IMG/VR virus record: IMGVR_UViG_3300042545_000332
Coordinates: 1 to 42,489 of that record
Length of the DNA: 42,489 nt
DNA from: a virus
Reading direction: 5' to 3' (one strand)
Position 1 is the stretch's first letter. Each line of letters starts with the position of its first letter. Shown in pieces: positions 1 through 6,455 of this stretch. The notes beneath the pieces were generated by a model. The model was not told where the DNA came from and made no database searches. It saw nothing but the letters and a program-made list of their open reading frames with translations. The position numbers were made by a program, and so were the translations under genes.

Positions 1-1
1 T

Positions 2-460
2 AGTGGAACGACAGGTACTTCAGGCACAAGCGGAACGACAGGGGTAGATGGTACAAGTGGGACTAGCGGAACAGCAGGTACCACAGGTACCTCAGGTACG
101 ACAGGTACAAGTGGAACAACTGGAACGTCAGGAACAAGTGGAACTACAGGAACAGATGGTACAAGTGGGACTAGCGGAACAGCAGGTACTACAGGTACAA
201 GTGGAACGAGTGGTACTTCGGGTACGACAGGGACAAGTGGTTCTTCAGGAACGACAGGTACATCAGGTACGACAGGAACCTCAGGCTCTAGTGGTACATC
301 AGGTACGACAGGTACTAGTGGAACTAGCGGTACAAGTGGATCAGATGGCACAAGTGGAAGTAGTGGTATAGATGGAACTTCGGGTACAAATGGAACTAGT
401 GGTACGTCAGGTACAACTGGAACTAGTGGAACTAGTGGAGCAGATGGGAACTCAAAAGGT
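2..460 (+). repeat. Collagen-like GTS/GTT repeat tract
   Basis: Degenerate 9-base units (ggt/gga aca/act agt/tca/aca) encode Gly-Thr-Ser and Gly-Thr-Thr triplets with occasional Val-Asp, Ala and Ile-Asp interruptions. The shifted frames give long artificial Val-Gln-rich open frames, which are shadows. Such tracts form collagen-like trimeric stalks in phage fibres and can change length by recombination. Confidence 0.85.
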
Positions 461-2518
461 CAGATTTATTATTTTAATCAATCTCAAAGTTCAGATGTAA
501 GTCCATATAAGGTTTTATCAATAAATCCATCGGGTGCTGCTCAACAGACTGTGTCTAATGCGTTAGGTTCAAATCAGCAGAATAAATTAGTTAGTTCATT
601 TTTAACTCCTGCGTTAGGCTTTGCGGTTATTCCTGCTGGTGTACAAACATTCCATAATCATTTTTTAAAGCAGGCATCAAACGACCACATACAAGTATAT
701 GTAACTATCGAGCTTGCTAACTCAGCAGGCGTAGGGTATGGTACGATATTGGCAACCAATACTGCTGAGATTGGATGGGTAAGTGCATCAATTCCTGTAG
801 AGACAACTACAGATTTAGTTTTGCCAACGACAACAATCCTGACAACTGATAGGATGATTGTTAAGATATATGTTAATAATAATGATAGCACAAGTCATAC
901 TGTCAATTGGTATACTGAGGGCGTGTCTTATTATTCATATGCAATTACATCCATTGCTCCTTCAGCAGGGACAAGTGGTACTAGTGGTACATCAGGTACT
1001 TCAGGTGCTCAGGGTACAAGTGGGGCAAGTGGTAGTTCAGGTACTTCGGGTACGTCAGGTGCTCAAGGTACAAGCGGTGCTAGTGGTACATCAGGTACAT
1101 CTGGTACGTCAGGAGCTCAGGGTACGAGTGGAGCAAGCGGATCGTCAGGTACCTCAGGTACAAGTGGACTAGCAGGCACATCAACAAGAGTTGAGCAAAA
1201 CTATACAGCCACAGCAGGGCAAACGACATTTACCTTCACAGGTGGATACACAGTTGGTCTTATAGATGTATATGTCAATGGAGTTAGATATTTGCCTACA
1301 GACTACACAGCCACTAATGGCACAACAGTAGTGTTAGGCATAGGGCTATTGGCAGGAGATGCTGTGACTATATTAAACTATACGTCAAGCATTGCAGCTT
1401 TGCCAACATCAAGAAACGTGCAAGACTTTACTGCAACAGCAGCACAGACTACGTTCACAGTTACTAATGGCTACATAGTAGGACTTATAGATGTATTTGT
1501 TAATGGTTCAAAGTTAACTTCTTCAGAGTTTACAGCTACTAATGGAACGACATTTGTTCTTACAGTAGCTTCTACAGTAGGAGACCAAGTGCAGAGCATT
1601 AACTACACAGCAAGTGTTAATGGTATAAGTGGTGCAGGGACAGCTAACTATGTGCCTAAGTTCACAGCAAGTGGTACGATTGGAAATAGTTCTATTTTTG
1701 ATAATGGAACTAATGTGGGGATTGGTACTGGTTCGCCAAATGGAGGATTAACTGTTGTAGCACCTTCTTCTTCTACTGCTATTAGTTTATGGGGAAGGTC
1801 TACTGATAATTATTCTGCATTAAGATTTCAAAGTAATACAGGAGCAACCACTTATTCAACTATATATTCAGATGCCTCTAATTTAATTTTTGAAAACAAT
1901 GGTTCAGAACGTATGCGAATTACCTCTACTGGGAACATAGGGATTGGAACGACTGCACCTAAATCATATGGAGTATTAACTATAAGTGGACAAACTATTG
2001 GATTAAGTAATATAGCAGTAGATGTTAATCAGGCTTTTAAACTTAACAATTATTATAATAGTAGTACTGGGACAGATAAAACTATTTCAACAGGATATGC
2101 AGCACAAATGGGTTTAGATAATTCAAATGGTGGATTAACATTTTCAAATAGTTCAAGTTCAGTTACAGCAGATGGTAATATTACAACTACTGAACGTATG
2201 CGGATTACAAGTGGGGGAAATATAGATACTAAAGGTAATCCAATTTTTGCTCATAGTGGCTCAATTACTATAAATGGGACTTATCAAACTATCTTTACTG
2301 CTGCTTCAAATTCAGTTTATTTAGTTTCAGTTAATACAAGCATAAGTGCAGGTGATGGTACTTATGGATTATTAATTGCCTTTAATGAAGCTGATAAGGT
2401 ATGTGATTTAATAAGTGGAAATAATTTATCATTACAATTTAGTGGTGATAATGTTCAAATAAGGTCAAACAATAGTGCAGGATACGCTACTACTTGGACT
2501 GCAACTCGTTTAAAATAA
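2..2518 (+). CDS. Collagen-like tail fibre protein, 5' truncated by window edge
   Basis: The frame that ends at 2518 is open without a stop back to base 2, so the gene enters from outside the window; a GTG at 551 is only an internal codon. In order the visible part holds a long Gly-Thr-Ser/Thr collagen-like tract (about bases 2-460), a short globular segment (about 460-965), a second G-T-S/G-A-S tract (about 967-1183), two tandem beta-rich repeats of about 70 residues sharing the core IDVYVNG/IDVFVNG and TATNGTT (about 1190-1620), then GIGT and [13 protein letters not shown] elements typical of trimeric phage fibre shafts (1660-2240) and a distinct C-terminal tip of about 90 residues. There is no recognisable S74 chaperone at the end. 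It is most likely a receptor-binding fibre. The Ser/Thr-rich repeats make it a possible substrate of the glycosyltransferases encoded nearby (inference). Confidence 0.85.
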   Translation, partial: SGTTGTSGTSGTTGVDGTSGTSGTAGTTGTSGTTGTSGTTGTSGTSGTTGTDGTSGTSGTAGTTGTSGTSGTSGTTGTSGSSGTTGTSGTTGTSGSSGTSGTTGTSGTSGTSGSDGTSGSSGIDGTSGTNGTSGTSGTTGTSGTSGADGNSKGQIYYFNQSQSSDVSPYKVLSINPSGAAQQTVSNALGSNQQNKLVSSFLTPALGFAVIPAGVQTFHNHFLKQASNDHIQVYVTIELANSAGVGYGTILATNTAEIGWVSASIPVETTTDLVLPTTTILTTDRMIVKIYVNNNDSTSHTVNWYTEGVSYYSYAITSIAPSAGTSGTSGTSGTSGAQGTSGASGSSGTSGTSGAQGTSGASGTSGTSGTSGAQGTSGASGSSGTSGTSGLAGTSTRVEQNYTATAGQTTFTFTGGYTVGLIDVYVNGVRYLPTDYTATNGTTVVLGIGLLAGDAVTILNYTSSIAALPTSRNVQDFTATAAQTTFTVTNGYIVGLIDVFVNGSKLTSSEFTATNGTTFVLTVASTVGDQVQSINYTASVNGISGAGTANYVPKFTASGTIGNSSIFDNGTNVGIGTGSPNGGLTVVAPSSSTAISLWGRSTDNYSALRFQSNTGATTYSTIYSDASNLIFENNGSERMRITSTGNIGIGTTAPKSYGVLTISGQTIGLSNIAVDVNQAFKLNNYYNSSTGTDKTISTGYAAQMGLDNSNGGLTFSNSSSSVTADGNITTTERMRITSGGNIDTKGNPIFAHSGSITINGTYQTIFTAASNSVYLVSVNTSISAGDGTYGLLIAFNEADKVCDLISGNNLSLQFSGDNVQIRSNNSAGYATTWTATRLK
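967..1183 (+). repeat. Second collagen-like GTS/GAS repeat tract
   Basis: A shorter tract of Gly-Thr-Ser triplets with a higher-order unit ([10 protein letters not shown] followed by S/TSGTSGTS) repeated about three times within the same fibre gene. Codons vary between copies, so the protein repeat is better kept than the DNA repeat. Confidence 0.8.
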
Positions 2519-2526
2519 ATAATAAG

Positions 2527-3651
2527 ATGACAAAAATATCCAATCAATATAGTTTAACCAATATACTAACGGCTGATTTAGCAAATAGTCGTTTAGGGAT
2601 AAATAATGTTAGCCCAACAGTAGCTTTGGATGTGACAGGGGCAGGGAAGTTTTCGGGAAATATAACTGCTGACGGAGGAACTCCTGTTGTTTTAACTGGA
2701 ACAGGAACAGTTAATATATGGAACTCAAGAGTAATTTTAAGACAAAATGGAGCTGCATTAAATAGAGCAGAACTTTATTCAGATAATGGTATTCAGTTAA
2801 CAACAAATTCAGGGTTTGGTGTTGTAATACCAAACGGCAACGTAGGAATTGGAACAACTTCGCCAAGTTCAATTTTAGATATTTATAAATCTCAAAATAC
2901 ATCTACAACTTTTCTTATAAAAAATAATAATGCTGGAGCAAGTGCAGAAACTTATATTACTGCTTCAAATGGAACATATATTACAAGTATAGGAACAAGG
3001 GGAACAGGAACAGCAGCATATTTAGGTTTAGATACTAATTCGGGAATGCTTAATTATGATGGAAATACTTCATTAACTATTAATGCGACAAATCCAAGTG
3101 GGGTAATTAAATTTACTACTAATGGATTTACTGAACGTATGCGAATATTAGCTAATGGGAATGTGGGTATAGGAACTAGTTCTCCAACTAATTTGCTTCA
3201 AGTAAATGGTACTGGTTATTTTAGTGGCAGTCTAGGTAGTGGTGGTACTATTAGTGGTAGTAGTGTAAGTGCTTCTGGGACTACAAGTGGTTCTAGCATA
3301 GTTGCTAACTCAGCAATAATTACATATAACGTACAGCAATATTATTATGGAAACACTTTTACCTTCACTCCTCCTAATGCATTAAACTCTGGTTCGTTTA
3401 ATTCTGAGATGCGTATTTATTTGGTTTGGGTAATTGGAGTAAATGGTTATACAGAAGCAGGATTAAGAGTTTGGTTGATAGCAATGAATGGAGGAGGTAC
3501 AGCATATAATGCAAATGAACTTTTAGGAAGAGATGCAAATGGAGGAACAGGATTAAATATATCTAGGTCTTCAGCATCACAAATATCTATTAACTCTAAT
3601 AATAATGCTTTCATTAAATTTGTAAGTATCATGCAGTTAAATGCTTTTTAA
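2527..3651 (+). CDS. Short tail-fibre protein with GNVGIGT repeats
   Basis: The start chosen is the ATG at 2527, nine bases after the previous gene's stop; the frame is open a little further upstream from a TTG but that lies inside the previous gene. The 374-residue product begins with a segment (LTADLANSRLGINNVSP) matched closely by the next gene, followed by DVTG, GNVGIGTTSPSS, ERMRILANGNVGIGTSSPT shaft elements and a Gly/Ser-rich stretch, and ends in a unique tip of about 110 residues. This is the architecture of trimeric phage side fibres. No S74 autoprotease domain is present. It sits in tandem with two other fibre genes on the same strand, presumably one transcript. Function as a receptor-binding or fibre-tip protein is inferred from these shaft motifs. 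Confidence 0.8.
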   Translation: MTKISNQYSLTNILTADLANSRLGINNVSPTVALDVTGAGKFSGNITADGGTPVVLTGTGTVNIWNSRVILRQNGAALNRAELYSDNGIQLTTNSGFGVVIPNGNVGIGTTSPSSILDIYKSQNTSTTFLIKNNNAGASAETYITASNGTYITSIGTRGTGTAAYLGLDTNSGMLNYDGNTSLTINATNPSGVIKFTTNGFTERMRILANGNVGIGTSSPTNLLQVNGTGYFSGSLGSGGTISGSSVSASGTTSGSSIVANSAIITYNVQQYYYGNTFTFTPPNALNSGSFNSEMRIYLVWVIGVNGYTEAGLRVWLIAMNGGGTAYNANELLGRDANGGTGLNISRSSASQISINSNNNAFIKFVSIMQLNAF

Positions 3652-3671
3652 TAGAAAACAAATAATATATT

Positions 3672-4739
3672 ATGTCAAAAAATACTAATTTATCCTTCCT
3701 GACAGATTACATTACTGCCGACATCACCAATGGTAGAATTGGTATTAATAACGCTTCGCCTTCATATGCTTTTGATGTGACAGGAATTGCTAGGACAAGT
3801 ACGTCAGCGTATTTTGCAACTACTAGTGGGTCTGTGGGAATTGGGACTACGAGTCCAAGTTCAAAACTTCAAGTAGCAAATGGAGATATTAATATTCAAA
3901 ATGCTAATCAAACTACTGGAGATTTTAGTCAAGCTCAATCTTTAATATTTTCTCAAGAAACTGCAATTACTGGAGCAAGTATAAAAGCTATTAGGGAAGC
4001 ATGGAGTTCAATGCCTTTTGCACTAACATTTTTAACAAATTCAGTTGCATCATCGCTTACAGAAAAAATGCGAATTACAAGCATTGGTAATGTAGGTATT
4101 GGAACTACTGATCCTCAAAAGTTATTACATATAGCTAATACATCTTCTGGAACTACTACAGATGCTTTAATGTTACAAAATGGTGGCAATACTTCTAATG
4201 TTGCTACAGGTACTAGATTAATATTTAAAATTGGGGGGTTTGCAAGTAATCAAATTAATACTTATGCAACTATTGATGCAGTTATTAATGGAGAATCAGC
4301 AATAGATTTATTATTTAAAACACCAAGCTATGGTATATTATTTCCTCCAAACGAAAGGATGAGAATCACTGGAAGTGGTAATGTAGGAATAGGAACAAGT
4401 AATCCTGGATACGCACTTCAAGTTGCTGGAACTACAGTTGCAAGTAATTTCTTTAGTGCAACTGGAACTCAACTTATTCAAGTAAATACCTGGACAACAT
4501 TTTATACATTAGCAGCAGACCAAGGTATGTATACAATATCAATAGGTTTAGGAGAAAATGTGTTTGCAACTTGGTATGCTTATGGAACAGTTTTTTCAGC
4601 ATTTACTATATGTATATTTCAATCACTTACTAATGGAACATTAGTTCAAATGAGATTATCAGGAATGGATGTACAAGTTCTTTTGGGGTCTGGAGCAAGT
4701 TTTGCTAGAACCCTAAACTATAAAATTTTAAGGTCTTAA
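3672..4739 (+). CDS. Short tail-fibre protein, paralogue of the upstream gene
   Basis: The 355-residue product opens with LTDYITADITNGRIGINNASP, nearly the same as the upstream protein's beginning, then carries GSVGIGTTSPSSKLQV, EKMRITSIGNVGIGTTDPQ and ERMRITGSGNVGIGTSNP repeats spaced through the middle. The C-terminal 90 residues form a different tip, which loosely resembles the end of the first fibre (both have a LSLQFSG/MRLSG strand followed by VQ and a Ser-containing turn). The starting ATG is 21 bases after the previous stop with an AT-rich leader. It is probably a fibre or fibre-tip subunit produced by duplication with tip replacement. The next gene downstream on this strand is a homing endonuclease, so this is the last of the three fibre genes. 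Confidence 0.8.
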   Translation: MSKNTNLSFLTDYITADITNGRIGINNASPSYAFDVTGIARTSTSAYFATTSGSVGIGTTSPSSKLQVANGDINIQNANQTTGDFSQAQSLIFSQETAITGASIKAIREAWSSMPFALTFLTNSVASSLTEKMRITSIGNVGIGTTDPQKLLHIANTSSGTTTDALMLQNGGNTSNVATGTRLIFKIGGFASNQINTYATIDAVINGESAIDLLFKTPSYGILFPPNERMRITGSGNVGIGTSNPGYALQVAGTTVASNFFSATGTQLIQVNTWTTFYTLAADQGMYTISIGLGENVFATWYAYGTVFSAFTICIFQSLTNGTLVQMRLSGMDVQVLLGSGASFARTLNYKILRS

Positions 4740-4744
4740 ACAAT

Positions 4745-4759
4745 AAACAATAAATATAT
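4745..4759 (+). repeat. Imperfect direct repeat, copy 1 (flanks endonuclease unit)
   Basis: aaacaataaatatat, matching copy 2 at 5558 at 14 of 15 positions. It forms the leader of the 11-codon remnant. AT richness means chance is possible, but both copies precede a start of the same gene family. Confidence 0.5.
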
Positions 4760-4793
4760 GACAAACTTTTTTTGGAGCGTATATCAGCTCTAA
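4758..4793 (+). pseudogene. 11-codon remnant copy of the start of the 5579 gene
   Basis: ATG at 4758 opens an 11-residue frame, MTNFFWSVYQL, ending in TAA at 4791. The gene at 5579 starts MNTNYFWSVYQLDTV, so seven residues in a row (FWSVYQL) are identical, yet the codons differ at Ser, Val, Tyr and Leu. The leader before each start is also shared. It reads as a leftover first segment of the gene, separated from the intact copy by the endonuclease gene. Confidence 0.65.
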
Positions 4794-4813
4794 AATAAAT
4801 TAAATTTAAACTA

Positions 4814-5566
4814 ATGGCATTCGTTTATAGACATATTAGATTAGACACAAATCAACCTTTTTATATTGGGATAGGAAAGGATGAGCGTTATTATTTTAGG
4901 GCGACTAAAAAAAGCCAAAGAAATATACATTGGAAAAGAATTGTAGCTAAAACTGATTATAGGGTAGAAATACTTATGGATGATATTACCTATGATGAAG
5001 CTAAAGAAAAGGAAATTGAATTTATAAAATTATATGGAAGGATAAATTTATCGAATGGACCTTTATGTAATATGACTGATGGAGGAGAAGGCAATTTAGG
5101 ATATGTAGCTACAGAAGAAACTAGAAAAAAGTTATCTAAATCTATAAGCGAATGGAATAAAAATAGAGTAAGAAGTGAAAAAGAAATTGAATCTTTATCA
5201 CAAAGAATGAAAGCATTCCAAAATGACCCTGATTTTATAAGAAAGAAAAATGAAGGATTAAGAAATAGCGAAAAGTTAAAAGCATTTAATGCTTTAAGAA
5301 AAGGACTTCCTGGTATAAAACATACTGAGGAAACAAAATTAAAAATGTCGTTAGCAAGAATTGGTAAAAAAGTTGCAAAAGAATTTGTTGACAAAAGATC
5401 AAAAAAGATAACACAAAAAACATTGTCAGGTGAATTTATAAAAATATGGGATTCAGCAAGAGAAATTCAAAGGGAACTTGGATTATCACAAGGCAATATA
5501 TCTAGATGTTGCAATGGGGAATACAAGAAAGCTAATGGATATAAATGGGAGTATTATAAACAATAA
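4814..5566 (+). CDS. GIY-YIG homing endonuclease
   Basis: The 250-residue protein starts with a variant GIY-YIG nuclease module: FVY at residues 3-5, YIG at 17-19, an Arg around 25-29 and the conserved Glu region EKEIEFIKLYG at 65-75. Two NUMOD3-like segments follow (TEETRKKLSKS near 100; PGIKHTEETKLKMS near 166-179), then a C-terminal NUMOD1/HTH-like DNA-binding segment (GEFIKIWDSAREIQRELG, then NISRCCNG-Y) at 206-246. This order is typical of free-standing phage homing endonucleases, which cut a cognate allele lacking them and spread by repair. The gene is very AT-rich, is bordered by a remnant of its neighbour's start and by a near-identical 15-base repeat, and interrupts a virion-gene series, all consistent with a mobile insertion. 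Confidence 0.88.
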   Translation: MAFVYRHIRLDTNQPFYIGIGKDERYYFRATKKSQRNIHWKRIVAKTDYRVEILMDDITYDEAKEKEIEFIKLYGRINLSNGPLCNMTDGGEGNLGYVATEETRKKLSKSISEWNKNRVRSEKEIESLSQRMKAFQNDPDFIRKKNEGLRNSEKLKAFNALRKGLPGIKHTEETKLKMSLARIGKKVAKEFVDKRSKKITQKTLSGEFIKIWDSAREIQRELGLSQGNISRCCNGEYKKANGYKWEYYKQ

Positions 5567-5572
5567 ACATAT
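5558..5572 (+). repeat. Imperfect direct repeat, copy 2 (flanks endonuclease unit)
   Basis: aaacaataaacatat, spanning the endonuclease stop codon and leading into the start of the 5579 gene. It differs from copy 1 at one position. Confidence 0.5.
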
Positions 5573-5578
5573 ATAAAA

Positions 5579-5998
5579 ATGAATACTAATTATTTTTGGT
5601 CAGTTTACCAGCTTGATACAGTTCCGAGTCTCGATGGGCTTGTGGATGTGGTTATCACAGTTCACTGGGGTAGAACAGCAGTAGAAGAAATATCAACAGA
5701 AGAAAAATATACAGCCCATGTTTATGGAACAATGGGATGTCAAACTCCTTCAGAGACAGACTTTACAGCCTATCCAGACTTGACATTTGAGCAAGTATGT
5801 GGCTGGCTTGAAAATGGGCTCGACTATGAGGCTATTGATGCAGGACTACAGCAGGATATTGATAATCAAATCAATCCTCCTGTGATTGTTTTGCCATTAC
5901 CATGGGTTCCTGAACCAACGACTACCACAACAACCACAATGGCTCCTCCTCCTCCTGAGCCAACAACTACTAGCACAACAACAGAAGCTCCTATTTAA
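5579..5998 (+). CDS. Small virion-associated protein with poly-Thr C-terminal tail
   Basis: A 139-residue protein. The first part (FWSVYQLDTVPSLDGL followed by VDVVITVHW) resembles a small phage protein family often found near fibre genes, with a WxxxxLDxxPxxxGxxDVV-xVHW pattern; I recognise the pattern but not a proven function. The C-terminal 35 residues are a Pro/Thr tail (PEPTTTTTTTMAPPPP and TTTSTTTEAP) very like the linkers in the 2231-residue protein at 20704. A partial copy of its start lies upstream of the endonuclease gene, so this gene was probably the target or re-created copy at the insertion. The Thr tail could be a flexible linker or a glycan-bearing stalk (inference). Confidence 0.65.
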   Translation: MNTNYFWSVYQLDTVPSLDGLVDVVITVHWGRTAVEEISTEEKYTAHVYGTMGCQTPSETDFTAYPDLTFEQVCGWLENGLDYEAIDAGLQQDIDNQINPPVIVLPLPWVPEPTTTTTTTMAPPPPEPTTTSTTTEAPI

Positions 5999-6009
5999 TT
6001 AGGAGTTTT
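5985..6009 (+). terminator. Probable rho-independent terminator overlapping a stop codon
   Basis: The stem aagctccta / taggagtttt has a 6-base perfect core (5988-5993 with 6000-6005), extended by a G-T and A-T pairs, a 6-base AT loop and a short T run. The 5579 gene's stop codon lies inside it. It would end the fibre/endonuclease transcript. Confidence 0.5.
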
Positions 6010-6048
6010 AAATGTTTTTAGTAATTTTGTGTTTGTTAAACATTTAAA
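6007..6048. promoter_or_regulatory. Promoter-like box inside an 11-base inverted repeat
   Basis: The arms tttaaatgttt (6007-6017) and aaacatttaaa (6038-6048) are perfect complements with a 20-base spacer. The spacer holds TAATTTTG (6022-6029), matching the Bacteroidota -7 consensus TAnnTTTG, 30 bases before the ATG at 6060. A palindrome around a -7 box is a plausible operator; it could instead be a weak hairpin. Confidence 0.45.
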
Positions 6049-6059
6049 TCAACTAAACA

Positions 6060-6455
6060 ATGAAAAAGTATCGTGATCTGTTAGGGTTAGTACATTATAT
6101 TAACCAGTCAATAGAACAAGGCAAGACCATAGGTCAAAAGAAATTAGTCAAGATAGGTGACTTATTAAAGCCACATATTGATGCTTACAACGACAAGAGA
6201 GATTGGATTTTATTATCTAACGCTAGTGTAGATGATGACAAGAATCTTATTGTTGATGAAAAGGGTGGATATAAATATACACCTGAAGGAGCACACAAGA
6301 GAGACAAAGAACTAATGGAATTGTTCATGTCTGACTTTGACTACACTCAAATTCAAATTAACTCACCATCTGAACTTGACCAATATACATTCTTGTATGG
6401 ATGGGTGAATGGTGTGAATTTTATTATTGAAGAAGAGGAAGAGGTAGAACTTTAA
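6060..6455 (+). CDS. Hypothetical protein, acidic C-terminus
   Basis: A 131-residue soluble protein that I do not recognise. It starts with a mostly helical, Lys-rich segment (MKKYRDLLGLVHYINQSIEQ), has a mixed charged middle, and ends in an acidic run (IIEEEEEVEL). No membrane segment or signal peptide is seen. Its last 32 bases overlap the end of the minus-strand glycosyltransferase gene in a tail-to-tail arrangement. A TAnnTTTG box and inverted repeat precede it, so it may be transcribed separately from the fibre genes. Confidence 0.6.
   Translation: MKKYRDLLGLVHYINQSIEQGKTIGQKKLVKIGDLLKPHIDAYNDKRDWILLSNASVDDDKNLIVDEKGGYKYTPEGAHKRDKELMELFMSDFDYTQIQINSPSELDQYTFLYGWVNGVNFIIEEEEEVEL

Noticed and set aside
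48-371. Val/Gln-rich open frame of 107 residues
   Set aside because: It is the shifted frame of the Gly-Thr-Ser repeat tract of the first fibre gene; the same artefact appears at 858-1172.
2-1183. Possible CRISPR-like repeats
   Set aside because: The repeats are 9-base coding triplets without unique spacers of constant length; they encode collagen-like protein.
4500-4739. S74 intramolecular chaperone at the end of the fibre
   Set aside because: The end is too short and lacks the Ser-Lys catalytic pattern; the same holds for the other two fibres.
4758-5578. Group I intron carrying the endonuclease
   Set aside because: Only 20 bases lie between the short upstream frame and the endonuclease start and 12 after its stop, which is too little for an intron core, and the downstream gene has its own start.
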